Assembly: GCA_022113835.1 (NCBI GenBank)
Contig: JAILWY010000009.1
Span: forward strand, 7,664,001-7,728,000
Reading direction: 5' to 3'
DNA length: 64,000 nt
Origin: Atopsyche davidsoni
Taxonomy: Eukaryota; Arthropoda; Insecta; Trichoptera; Hydrobiosidae
The notes beneath the pieces were generated by a model. That model was given only the letters and a program-made list of their open reading frames with translations, searched no databases and was not told the origin of the DNA. Below are positions 54,801-64,000 of this stretch, in pieces (the stretch's first letter is position 1; each line of letters begins with the position of its first letter). The position numbers were made by a program, and so were the translations under genes.

Positions 54801-57800
54801 CTCTAAGTTTGTGAGCAGTAAATCCCTAATCAGTGCTCAAAAATTATTAAACTTGTGATCAGTAATAAAAAATATAAATAATATAATAAAAATAAATCGG
54901 TGACTCAGTGTACAGAAAAAAAAATACGCGGAAGTGTTGTGCTGTATCCCGTCCCAACGGGTAACAATACCACCGGTCGTGTACGGCGTACACATATAGT
55001 CAGTGCTCCGCAGTACTCCGTACCTTCGGGTAACAATAACATTAGTCGTATTAAAAAAAAAAAAAAAATACCTACCGTCCACCAATATGACCGACCCTCA
55101 CGATAATCTAGCAGCCAAATCAAAAAGCGAAAATAATCTCCTACCTACACAACAGTCCAACTCAATACCGTCTGCTCTAGTAGATGTGATCAACGAGAGC
55201 ACACCGATGTCAACAAACAATACATTTCTTCACATGGAGAGGAAAGCCCTCGCAAACGGAGTCAAACGTAGCGAAGCGGTTGACCTCTTCAAAACCTTCA
55301 GGAGAATGATTGCAGAACAAGCTTCCCACCAACCTTACCCGGCCTCCTCTGATGACGAAGACTTCAGCCGCCCGCACCGCGTCACGCGGACGCCAACACA
55401 ACCTCGCCGCTTAGCACCCGGCTCCCACTCTCCGCCTAGTGCAAAGAGGCAGAGAACAAATGCCCCGACAACGTCAAACCGGTTTGCCCCCCTCTCTCCC
55501 CCTGATGACCAGGAGGAAAACCAGGAAGAAGACCAAAATGACACCGAACACATGGAGACAGAAGCCTCCCAACCCCCGAATAACTCGGAAAAAAAGGACT
55601 ACCGCCAAAAAATCCCCCCAATCGTGCTATCGGACCCCACCTCTGCAATGGCAACCATCGCCATGCTAGAAGCGGGGCGCTCAAAAATCGCCAAGGCGAT
55701 TGCCAAAAACGGGAGCGTGCGGCTGTTCCCTGAAACAGCCACCGACTACCGCATCGCCCGCAAAATTCTCGACTGCAATGATGCAGCATACTACACGTAC
55801 CAGCTCCCGGAGGAGAAAAAACTGAAGGTAGTGGTGAGGGGCCTCCCGCTGGGCACCCCAATCCCGGATATCCAGGAACTCCTAAAGGAGTACCCCGTCA
55901 CCTCCGTCACCAAAATCCGCGCAGGGAAGGACAGAAAGGAAACTTCCTTAACTCTTATACTCGCGGAAAAGAACGAGAAGGGCAAGACCCTCTTCCATCT
56001 CAAAAGGCTGGGTCACTTCGTGATCACCACGGAGCCCCTCAGAAGGACAGCCAACATCGGGCAATGCCACCGGTGTCAAAAGTTCGCCCACTCCGCAGCC
56101 TGCTGCAGGAACCCGCCTAGGTGCGTGAAATGCGCAGGCGACCACCTCACCGCCGCCTGCATCAAAGACCCGTCCTCGCCTGCCAAATGCGCAAACTGCC
56201 TAGAAGCGCACACGGCTAACTTCAAAGGCTGCGCGAAGTTCCCGAAGCGCGCCCCCACCACCCAGCGCACCCGCCCCGCACCCCACCCGAGCGTGGACAG
56301 ACCCGTGACTACGAGCCGCAGCTATGCGACCGCAGCCGCCCCTACACAACAGACCACGCCCGCCCCCAGGACCACCCAGGCCGCGCCAGCCACGACCGCC
56401 CGGATCGCCCCGGCCGCCCAGCCCGCCCCAGCCACCCCAGCCGCCCAAGCCGCCCCTCTGCCCGAGGACGCGACCCTGCAAGGCAACCTAACTGCACTTG
56501 CAATAGAAGCACTGCAGAAACTCATGTCTCCCGGATCAAGGGAGGATAAGATTAGGGACATCATAGAGATGGTCCCTAAACTGCTGTCAATCCTCCTCGC
56601 CCCCTAAATGGCGTCCCCACGCAAATATCTAAGGATCGTATTCTGGAACGCCAACGGCGTGAAGAGGCAATCCAAGGAAGTGGGTGACTTTCTTTCAACC
56701 TACGACGTCGATCTCCTACTCATAAACGAGACACACCTCAGAGCAGGAGACAACCTCAACCAGCCGAACTACAGAGCCTACAGAAACGACCGGCTAGACG
56801 CAAGAGGAGGAGGCACAGCGATACTCATCAAGAGATCGCTGCCTCACCACGCACTCCCGTCCCCCACCCTAACGCACGTCGAGGCGACCGTCATCTCGGT
56901 AAAAACTGCCGCGGGGCAGTTCAGAACAATAGCCGCATACTGCGCCCCCAACAAAAAGCTATACGCCGATGACCTCAAAGCACTCTTCCCCGAAGTGAAA
57001 GGCTCCCATATACCGACCCTACTAGGAGGCGACCTCAACGCCAAGCACTGGGACTGGGGCGCGCGAAAGACCAACTCAAAAGGCAACGCCCTCAAGAGAT
57101 GGACAGACCGCACTCTAGTCACAGTTGCAGCCCCCGACACCCCCACACACTTCGGCCCAGACGGCGTAGGCGACATCCTTGACATCGCTCTACTGGCAAA
57201 TGTCAAGTGGACATACCGCCTGCAGACTGTCCCCGAGCTTGCTTCAGACCACAACCCGGTCATAATGGACATCCAGAGCACGGATGTCCCAACACCCTCA
57301 CCATCGGCGGGCAGGATCTCCTGGAAGAAATTCCAGGGGCTTGCCCGCGAAACCATAACACCCCCAACGAATCTAGTTTCCACCACGGATATAGATCGGG
57401 CAGTAGAAACCCTCACGGCCCAAATCACCGCCGCACAATCAGCGGCCACAAAAAGCGCCAAGGCAGACGACTCCTTCCACCAGAACTTCCCTCCTGAAAT
57501 CAAGGAGCTTATTAGGGAAAAGAACCGAGCTCGCCGCGCCTGGCAAAACTACTGCGACCCGGCTGAAAAGAGACGCATGAACCGACTCCAATTAGAGGTG
57601 AAGAAGTCCCTCAGGAAGCTACACAACGACAGATGGAACGATAAGATCCTCTCCCTCGGGACAGAGGACAATTCCATTTGGAAATTGTGCAAATCTCTCA
57701 AATACAAAATGAGCGCGGCAGACATCCCTCCCATACAAACTTCGAAAGGACTGGTTACGGACCCGGCCGACAAGCTGGTGGTCTTCGCCGACGCGATGGC

Positions 57801-60800
57801 CACCCAGTTCAGCCCGAACCCTGATACAAATCCACTCCGCACACGAATTGTGGAGAGAGACGCAGCGAGACTCCCACTCGCCCCTACATGCGACCCGGAA
57901 CCCTGCGATCTCAAAGACCTGATCCCAGCAATCTCAGAACTGCTGGCACAAACCAACTCCAAAAAAGCTCCCGGCCCGGACAAAGTCCTCTCCATGGCGC
58001 TGAAGGCTCTCCCCACCCCCGGAGCGGAAGCCCTGGCAGCCATATGCAAAGCATCCCTGGACCTCTGCTACTTCCCCGAGGCGTGGAGAAGGGCCGACGT
58101 AATTTTGATCCGGAAGCCGATGAAAAAGGGCACGGCTCCGGAAGACTATAGACCCATCAGCCTCATTTCAAATCTCGGCAAACTTTTTGAGAGGATCCTG
58201 CTCAAGCACATCTCCAGCATGACAAGAGCCCTCGAAACCCTCCCGGATGAGCAACACGGATTCCGCCCGCTACACGCGACCACCCACCAACTCCTAAGAG
58301 TAGTGGAGCACATCTGCGACGGGTTTGGAAAGAAGGAGACCACGTGCGCGGCCTTCCTTGACGTAGCGAAAGCCTTCGACAAAGTCTGGCACGCAGGCCT
58401 CCTCACAAAGCTCCACACCTTCGGCTACCCCTCCCACGTGATTCGAATGATCCACTCCTACCTCTCCGACCGCTCCTTCAGAATCAAACACGACTCCCTC
58501 ACTTCCCCCAGCAGACGTATGACTGCTGGAGTCCCCCAAGGCTCTATCCTATCCCCGCACCTTTTCAACATTTACACCTCCGATATCCCAATACCCACCA
58601 CCCCGAACACCATCATCGCCCTATACGCCGACGACACTGCCATACTGGCAAGATCACAATCACCCGCCACAGCAGCCGCCAAAGTCCAATCCTCACTAGA
58701 CGCAGTGAGCTCCTGGTTCGAGGATTGGAGGATCAAAACAAATCCGACAAAAAGCGAGGCAATACTCTTCCAAATACCTGCCAAACGAACACACCCCGAC
58801 AGCATCACCCTAGACGGAATCAAAATACCATGGAGAAAAACGGTCAAGTACCTCGGCCTCACACTTGACCGGAAACTCACCTGGACCCCACACGTCAAGA
58901 CCACTGCCAGCAAAGCCAGAGCAGCAATCGCAATCCTCTCCCCATTACTCTGTAAAAAGAGCAAACTCTCTCCCGTCAACAAAATCCTACTCCTAAAAGT
59001 AATGATCCGTCCCATCCTCACCTACGCCTGCCCCATCTGGGGTTACATCGCACCTAAGAGACTTAAACCCCTTCAAACCATTCAAAACATAGTCCTCCGA
59101 TGGGCGATGAACGCCCCGTGGTTCGTCCAAAATGCCCAACTCCACAGGGATACAAACACCAAGACGATCCACGAGGTAATCATCGACCTCGCCCACTCCT
59201 TCCAAACATCGACATCCCTTGTCCCAAACCCCTCGATCAGCCACCTTCTAGAGTACAACCTAGAAGATTGCCTATATAAGAAAAGGCCAAAAGCCATCCC
59301 CCCCCCCCCCACCAACTCCTCCAAATCCCCCCACCCTCCTCCCACCCACACACCACTCCACATAAATACAACTACATGGTGACACACGCCACCTAGCCAG
59401 TATGAAAGCGTTTGAAGAAAAGAAACATATTTTTTTTGTACCGCTGCTAAAGCCAAAGACGATTGATTGATTGAAAATTAACAGGTGATTCCATTACATC
59501 ATTAAATATTAATAATTGTACCAAAAAGTAAAAAAATCTATAAAACAGTTGGAAATACTTAGTGTCAGCTGCTCTCTCGATGGGAGCGCAGTAGCTTTTT
59601 AAAACTATCAACTGTTTTATACGGTTGTGATTTTATGTCGATTATACTATTATGTATAGTGCTGTATGGATCAAGTAATAAACCCTGTACCCCATCCCTC
59701 CCCTCCCTGTAAGGATCGCTCGAGGTGATAAAATTGACGGAGGGTAGACAGCTGATGAATTATACAAGTAAATAATAAGTTGGTATATACCTGTTGTACA
59801 TAAGGACGTCCGGTTTCCAGAGCCGATGTGGAGGAATCCGAAGGTCCTTAACCCCGCCATAGTCAGATGTATTCCACCTCACGTTCATATCGTTCCACTC
59901 CTGTTGGACAATGAAAATTATCAAAAGTATCCACTCTGATTTCCCTTTATTTTGACGATGTTTACCAATAGATGCGTATTTAATCATATACTTTTATGTT
60001 GAAATGATTATTTTTTTGTTTCTGACAGTAAATAACTACAAATGTATATTAGTAACACATTTAATTTCAATAAAAATAAAAAATAGTGGGAAAATATAAG
60101 CTTTATATAAAATAAATCTAACACGTGTGTTGGAATCGCGCTGGTGAATGTAAAATACTTAAGTCCATAAACTCTAAAGAGACCGAAGGCTTCAAGCCCT
60201 GGGCGTCCTTTTAATGAAGCAGAGGTGCCAAAAACCTCTCGACTCAAAATGGTTAATGTAACTAGCATTGGAATTTTGAACAAACGAACCCTTCAATAAA
60301 GCTGATAAGATTATATAAAAAGGGTCGAGTAAAGCCAGATGGAAGTGTCAATTAACACCGTCGGCTTTTAAGATACACTAATGTTCCCGAAAATTCGTCG
60401 GCAAGGCGCTTTCGAAAATGAACGCCGACTGAAAACTAACGGGGAGAGTGGAAAACGCACCACGGAGCGCAAACACATACCATTAAAAGTAATAAAATAA
60501 AAATATGCTGTTCGTAAGTCAGCACATGACGGTGTGAATTTTAATGTTCATGTTTTTAATTAAATTGATTGAGAAATATTTGGGTGTCGCTTCAGCAGAA
60601 CAGCTTCGCAGGAGCTCTCCCGGCCCACGCAAGTGAGTTTGACGCAAATCCCCGCCGCGAAAGGCACTAACCTCTGTCGTTCATTACCGACCTATTATTT
60701 TACAATGCCCCAAGTAAACTCGGCTCCAAATATATTTTTGGTTGAATATCCAGTTTATTTATAGACTTAAATCAAACATTTACTTTAATTCTATTAGGCT

Positions 60801-61599
60801 AATATTATTTTAACAAGCAACAAAATGTTCTTTACATTACTCACACCCTTGCGGTCAGGCTTTATTACACCTGACTCTCGATTTATGCGATAGATTGATT
60901 TTGCAAAATATGTAAATCAATACTAAACAATCTATATTTTTTAAATGCTTTAATAATATTTGGAAGTTCACATGCTGGTATAATTGAACGGCATTAATAC
61001 TGCCAACATTAAAGCGAGTCTCAGCTATTAATTGTGCTTTGAATTTTTCCAATTACGCTCCCATGCGGCAGAAAGTGTGGTCATTAGGCCTCGGAGTTAA
61101 CTAGTCTCATTATCTCCTGCCTAGCTACACGAAGCTCGAGCACATAAAAAAATAAAATTTAATCCGAATTTTAATAAAGGCACTAATTAGCTTATAAGAA
61201 CAAGCGATACAAGAGGAAACTTTGATAATAAAACGTGCATTATGTAGAGTTTTGCGATATGAAAAGGGTTGCCTCCAACAGCTTCCGTACAATTCCGCAC
61301 ATGTGGCTCGACTTCCGGAAGTAAAATAATGCAATTTGAAGGGAATCCCGACATGGGTAGCAAATTACAACCGAAGAACGCGAGTCCTTCAGAGAGGCAC
61401 AAAAATAAATGCGTCCGTATTAATAAAGTTTAATTTGATTGGTTCTTTTATACCCCGGCAGGCAGAGACTCCCCGGGCGAGGGAGTGGAGAGGAAATATT
61501 CGAAACGAGATTATTGCTTTATAAATGATACTCCAAATTAATTCGGGTACTTACAAGCTTCAGCCAGATGTTCGTTATCAGCAACTGATTCTTCTCGTC
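48865..61599 (-). CDS. nAChRalpha7: Nicotinic acetylcholine receptor alpha7-type subunit, 3' part
   Basis: Eight exons lie in the window (61599-61555, 59900-59791, 52695-52515, 52273-52198, 51560-51366, 50799-50603, 50141-49942, 49132-48865), giving 423 aa. The signal peptide and first exon or two are beyond the right edge. It is a ligand-binding subunit of the acetylcholine-gated channel. Visible: [15 protein letters not shown] in the 45-base exon; [10 protein letters not shown]; the Cys-loop [15 protein letters not shown]; the vicinal cysteines of loop C (YYNCC) that define alpha subunits; TM2 [31 protein letters not shown]; and TM4 in [19 protein letters not shown], ending in SAPHIMVS. The [19 protein letters not shown] and [18 protein letters not shown] segments best match insect alpha7; alpha5 or alpha6 is less likely. 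The 7.1-kb intron 52696-59790 carries a full-length LINE. The penultimate exon uses a weak donor, GTCTCC. Confidence 0.93.
53505..53805 (+). pseudogene. RTE/CR1-like LINE reverse-transcriptase C-terminal relic (copy C)
   Basis: Translating with frame changes gives [20 protein letters not shown], then [10 protein letters not shown] and [11 protein letters not shown], the typical end of LINE reverse transcriptases of the RTE/CR1 kind. Stops and frameshifts interrupt it, so it is dead. Its 3' part is shared with fragments at 2015-2182 and 41865-41930. It lies antisense to the alpha7 gene in its large intron. Confidence 0.7.
53985..54235. other. GC-richer segment in the large alpha7 intron
   Basis: This stretch and a smaller one at about 53085-53150 are more GC-rich than the rest of the intron (GCGCGCGGGGGAGGCC, CCCCCGCCCCGGGGG). 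No exon with splice sites in phase is seen. They might be enhancers, an alternative promoter, or parts of old insertions. Confidence 0.3.
54691..54703 (+). repeat. Left target-site duplication of the LINE
   Basis: AAAATTAACAGGT here is repeated exactly at 59474-59486, on either side of the LINE. The copies mark both ends of the insertion. Confidence 0.92.
54787..54802 (+). other. Histone-mRNA-like stem-loop in the LINE leader
   Basis: AGCCCTTTTCAGGGCT folds into a perfect 6-bp stem with the tetraloop TTTC. Replication-dependent histone mRNAs end in GGYYCT-TTTC-AGRRCC. The match is complete except that the basal G-C pair is A-T. It lies 83 bases into the element, near the 5' end of the expected transcript rather than its 3' end. 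Confidence 0.6.
55087..56607 (+). CDS. LINE ORF1 protein, Gag-like with CCHC knuckles
   Basis: 506 aa from the ATG at 55087. An earlier ATG at 55003 exists in frame but would add a lysine-rich leader over an A-run and is less likely. ORF1 proteins of Jockey LINEs bind the element RNA and form the ribonucleoprotein. The N-terminal third is polar and proline-rich and carries a basic patch ([11 protein letters not shown]). A conserved ORF1 core follows ([29 protein letters not shown]). Three cysteine knuckles lie near residues 326-384: [27 protein letters not shown] and [15 protein letters not shown]. The end is rich in alanine, proline and threonine ([16 protein letters not shown]). Its TAA is directly followed by the ORF2 ATG. 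Confidence 0.9.
   Translation: MTDPHDNLAAKSKSENNLLPTQQSNSIPSALVDVINESTPMSTNNTFLHMERKALANGVKRSEAVDLFKTFRRMIAEQASHQPYPASSDDEDFSRPHRVTRTPTQPRRLAPGSHSPPSAKRQRTNAPTTSNRFAPLSPPDDQEENQEEDQNDTEHMETEASQPPNNSEKKDYRQKIPPIVLSDPTSAMATIAMLEAGRSKIAKAIAKNGSVRLFPETATDYRIARKILDCNDAAYYTYQLPEEKKLKVVVRGLPLGTPIPDIQELLKEYPVTSVTKIRAGKDRKETSLTLILAEKNEKGKTLFHLKRLGHFVITTEPLRRTANIGQCHRCQKFAHSAACCRNPPRCVKCAGDHLTAACIKDPSSPAKCANCLEAHTANFKGCAKFPKRAPTTQRTRPAPHPSVDRPVTTSRSYATAAAPTQQTTPAPRTTQAAPATTARIAPAAQPAPATPAAQAAPLPEDATLQGNLTALAIEALQKLMSPGSREDKIRDIIEMVPKLLSILLAP
56608..59382 (+). CDS. LINE ORF2 protein, endonuclease plus reverse transcriptase
   Basis: 924 aa, intact. It nicks target DNA and copies the element RNA there. 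An apurinic-type endonuclease domain occupies roughly residues 7-225: [23 protein letters not shown] with the catalytic Glu near residue 39, [12 protein letters not shown] near 140, and SDHNPVIM near 213. The reverse transcriptase follows: [16 protein letters not shown] near 451, [40 protein letters not shown] (Jockey-like), [20 protein letters not shown], and the catalytic YADDTAIL near 672. A cysteine-poor end with a run of prolines coded by a C homopolymer (near 59300) closes the protein; no RNase H is seen. The start abuts the ORF1 stop as TAAATG, so translation probably depends on reinitiation. Confidence 0.95.
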   Translation: MASPRKYLRIVFWNANGVKRQSKEVGDFLSTYDVDLLLINETHLRAGDNLNQPNYRAYRNDRLDARGGGTAILIKRSLPHHALPSPTLTHVEATVISVKTAAGQFRTIAAYCAPNKKLYADDLKALFPEVKGSHIPTLLGGDLNAKHWDWGARKTNSKGNALKRWTDRTLVTVAAPDTPTHFGPDGVGDILDIALLANVKWTYRLQTVPELASDHNPVIMDIQSTDVPTPSPSAGRISWKKFQGLARETITPPTNLVSTTDIDRAVETLTAQITAAQSAATKSAKADDSFHQNFPPEIKELIREKNRARRAWQNYCDPAEKRRMNRLQLEVKKSLRKLHNDRWNDKILSLGTEDNSIWKLCKSLKYKMSAADIPPIQTSKGLVTDPADKLVVFADAMATQFSPNPDTNPLRTRIVERDAARLPLAPTCDPEPCDLKDLIPAISELLAQTNSKKAPGPDKVLSMALKALPTPGAEALAAICKASLDLCYFPEAWRRADVILIRKPMKKGTAPEDYRPISLISNLGKLFERILLKHISSMTRALETLPDEQHGFRPLHATTHQLLRVVEHICDGFGKKETTCAAFLDVAKAFDKVWHAGLLTKLHTFGYPSHVIRMIHSYLSDRSFRIKHDSLTSPSRRMTAGVPQGSILSPHLFNIYTSDIPIPTTPNTIIALYADDTAILARSQSPATAAAKVQSSLDAVSSWFEDWRIKTNPTKSEAILFQIPAKRTHPDSITLDGIKIPWRKTVKYLGLTLDRKLTWTPHVKTTASKARAAIAILSPLLCKKSKLSPVNKILLLKVMIRPILTYACPIWGYIAPKRLKPLQTIQNIVLRWAMNAPWFVQNAQLHRDTNTKTIHEVIIDLAHSFQTSTSLVPNPSISHLLEYNLEDCLYKKRPKAIPPPPTNSSKSPHPPPTHTPLHINTTTW
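59474..59486 (+). repeat. Right target-site duplication of the LINE
   Basis: An exact second copy of AAAATTAACAGGT follows the GATTGATTGATTG tail of the LINE. Confidence 0.92.
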
Positions 61600-64000
61600 C
61601 TGCAATAAAGGTTGCTTTGTTAAATACATTGCCACATAAAAGAATTAGATAAAATAATAGAAATACGAGAGGATATTTCTTTTCTTTCGTTGCCATCGCA
61701 ACAGCAACCGATTATTTATAAATAGCACTTCGAAACTCACGATATCATCGAAAGGAAAAAGGTTGAATATATTCAGTTACCATGCATAATAAATATTTTA
61801 AATTAGTCATGCTAAATCATCAAATCGGGGTTGAATTTACTGTTACATAAATATAAGGTTGTATATTTTAAAAGGGGTTAGGGGTTACTGCGGTGAGTTT
61901 TAGAGACTATCAACAATTTTGTAGTGATAGTGATTTTGTAGCACTGTGCAGTCTCCTTGAACGATTATACGCTTCATTATTAACAGTAAAAATATTTTTT
62001 TTCACCAATGCATATATTGGAAAATTAAGTATACTCATCGATCGAATTTGTCTTATATACAAAAAAAATTATGTGAGCGAAAAATGTTTAAGGGTAGTTC
62101 ACGGTTGCCTCACTACATTATGTGATATTTATTCGAGCAGTAACAAATTGTATCTGTCTAAAGCACACAAATTCAAAACCAAACCTCGAAACTCAGGAAT
62201 AATTATATCATTGGTGTGTTCGTTTTTCCATCGCCTACAATCAGAGTTCAAAGTTGGCTGAGCACCGTAAATAGACGCAGTCATTTGAATTAGAACTGAA
62301 GTGCGACCGACTTCCGATGGGTGAGTATTCCGAGTAAGAATGGACTGGCAATTTCCAACAAAGCGCTGAATAATACAACACCCGCGGAAGAATGGTTCAA
62401 ATGATTAAACCTGTTATACTTATTATTTGTATTAAAAGTCCCTTTCTTTTCCCTGAACAGTTGAAGAATTACTTATAAATTATTTTAGCGCAAAAGTCAT
62501 TCGACGACATCTAATCATTTTAACGAGTAATTTAGCATTTTAAGGTTAACATTTTTTGGTTTTCGTTGGGGTAGCATTGTTTGATATTTAAAATTGACGT
62601 CACAGTTTGGAGACACAGTTTATTAGTACTATAGGGGTTTTGTATTATATTTTAAAAATCAGATGAACTAAATTGTGAGCGTTGATGTTGATTTCACTGT
62701 TTTATTTACATTTATATCAAATTGCTTTTCATTTGTTGCACGATGATTAAAAAAAATAGATATTAATCCCGAATAGATATCACACACACATGCCTGTGAT
62801 GGTTTAACTGTTGTTTATACAAAAAAATATAATACAAAACATCAAAATAGATTATTAAGGATTTTTAATAATATATCAAAGTTAAGACTTATTTATAAAT
62901 TTAGATTAAATATATTATGCTGAAAAAATATAGTACCCTAATTACATGGAATTGATATTCTATCATGTTACAAGTAATATAATTTTCACCAGCAGAAACG
63001 ATTGGTTCAATAATAACTCCTGTAATATCTGAAAGAGCATTTATCTTAAGAATCGCCCCTAAAGTAAATTTATAAAGTGATAATAATGTAAGGTAAAAAC
63101 CTTCATAAATCTTACTTAAAATAATGAAGTATTTTGCATGACCCAGGTGATATTTTCATAAGTTAATACGAAAATTAAAAGCAGAAAATGCGCACAGAAA
63201 TGATGTTTAATTTAAAAAATTCAATTTGGTAATTTCGTTGCCAAGATAACAGGGGTAACGGGGTGAGAATATTTAGAGCCTATTCTATTCTAGGTATTAA
63301 TTAATTCTCTTAAATATATTTGCCATGATACTTTCTGTCTACAAAACACTTACCAACGTCTAAAAGAATACATAATTAAGTTTTTGAAGTGGAACGTGAC
63401 GAAACGCGCTTAGGTGCTGAGAGCCTCCGAGAAAATGCGCTAAGGAAAACTTTTAAGGAAAATTAGCGAAACTTTCCCAAAAGATCGACTGCCGAAAGCG
63501 TGCTCAGTTAAAACAAAAATTAAAAGAGTAAAATATATATATTCCGTGTTCAAAACATTAAAAAGTAATTAGTGGTCATAAATTATTCACAACATACTCG
63601 CCCGTGAAATGAACGAAGCAAAAGGCATACTTTTTATTTAAATTTGAATTATTTATTTAAAATTTAAAACAAGGTCATAAATATACACTAGCCGTTTAAT
63701 TCTGGCATACTTTGGGGATGTATCTTTAAAAAAGGCCTTATAAAATGGAGGCAGTATTTTTTCAAAGAGATTGAAAGACATTCAAAGTCGACAAACAATT
63801 AAAGCAGTAAGAATAAAATAATTGCTACCGTATGTACTTGTAAAATGTTACTTAAAATATATTTTAACATTTAATTTTCATAATTTATTGAAATAAGTAA
63901 TGCAGAATAATATTAATTAATGTTTCAAAAGATTTTTTTTTTTTTCAAGAATATTTTTGATAATTAGAAAGCTCTGTACGATATGTGATAGCCAGTCTTC
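61600..64000. other. Intron of the alpha7 gene up to the right edge
   Basis: AT-rich DNA with no reading frame matching the missing first exons of alpha7 (expected to code for a signal peptide and a helix ending near the first beta strand). The first exons must therefore lie to the right of the window. A T-run near 63936 and no other repeat is obvious. Confidence 0.55.

Larger units (their letters stand above)
54704..59473 (+). mobile_element. Full-length Jockey-clade LINE, apparently intact
   Basis: An insert of 4,770 bases bounded by exact 13-bp duplications. In order: a 383-base 5' leader, ORF1 (nucleic-acid-binding, CCHC knuckles), ORF2 (endonuclease and reverse transcriptase), and a short 3' UTR ending in GATTGATTGATTG rather than poly(A). 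Both ORFs are open from end to end. The coding part is GC-rich and its codon use differs sharply from the AT-rich host DNA. The perfect duplication and intact frames suggest a recent insertion. It is opposite in strand to the alpha7 receptor gene in whose intron it lies. The clade is assigned from ORF1 architecture and RT motifs. Confidence 0.92.

Noticed and set aside
56844..57503. 219-aa minus-strand ORF inside LINE ORF2
   Set aside because: Shadow of the GC-rich coding frame of ORF2; no family resemblance.
61893..62261. 122-aa plus-strand ORF in the alpha7 intron
   Set aside because: AT-rich, no known domain, no splice partner; consistent with a chance ORF.

Overview
The window is AT-rich animal nuclear DNA with short exons, GT-AG introns and several transposable elements. 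An insect, most likely a moth or butterfly, is the best fit. The insect evidence is an insect-type nicotinic acetylcholine receptor beta1 subunit, an alpha7-type subunit and a Drosophila-like degenerate RPB1 tail. The lepidopteran assignment is inferred from overall composition and repeat content and is not proven. All gene models were built by hand from the sequence: every exon join was checked for reading phase, and total lengths match the families.

Layout, left to right: a phospholipid scramblase (+, 3045-7225); a class II CPD photolyase (-, 8248-10450), convergent with it; the copper chaperone for SOD, CCS (+, 11691-14194), head to head with the photolyase; RPB1, the largest RNA polymerase II subunit, with its CTD (+, 15600-22355); ZZZ3/Atac1, an ATAC-complex Myb/ZZ protein (-, 23744-25511); mitochondrial Hsp60 (+, 26378-28105), divergent from ZZZ3 and with two perfect heat-shock elements between them; PIG-T of the GPI transamidase (-, 30170-32123); the RBR ubiquitin ligase Ariadne-2 (-, 33889-38267); nAChR beta1 (-, 41410-45982); and the 3' eight exons of an alpha7-type nAChR (-, 48865-61599), whose first exons lie beyond the right edge. 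Most genes are unrelated housekeeping genes. The two receptor subunits are the only pair with a shared role, lying in tandem and separated by about 2.9 kb of locally GC-rich, tandem-repeat-rich DNA.

Mobile DNA: a full-length, apparently intact Jockey-clade LINE (about 54704-59473) with a 13-bp target-site duplication lies antisense in the 7.1-kb intron of the alpha7 gene. Its ORF1 stop directly abuts the ORF2 start, and its 5' leader carries a histone-mRNA-like stem-loop. A deleted piggyBac-like element lies in an Ariadne-2 intron. A 656-bp inverted-repeat element with a 6-bp duplication and a 150-bp foldback lie in CCS introns. A perfect 42-bp inverted repeat around a hammerhead-ribozyme-like core follows ZZZ3. 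Three decayed LINE 3' ends are scattered through the window.

The points most worth a second look are the LINE and its stem-loop, a CCS protein that has lost nearly all SOD-like metal ligands, a fresh 86-bp duplication of a splice acceptor in ZZZ3, the hammerhead-like foldback, and the alpha7 exon with an unusual donor that allows a truncated receptor.
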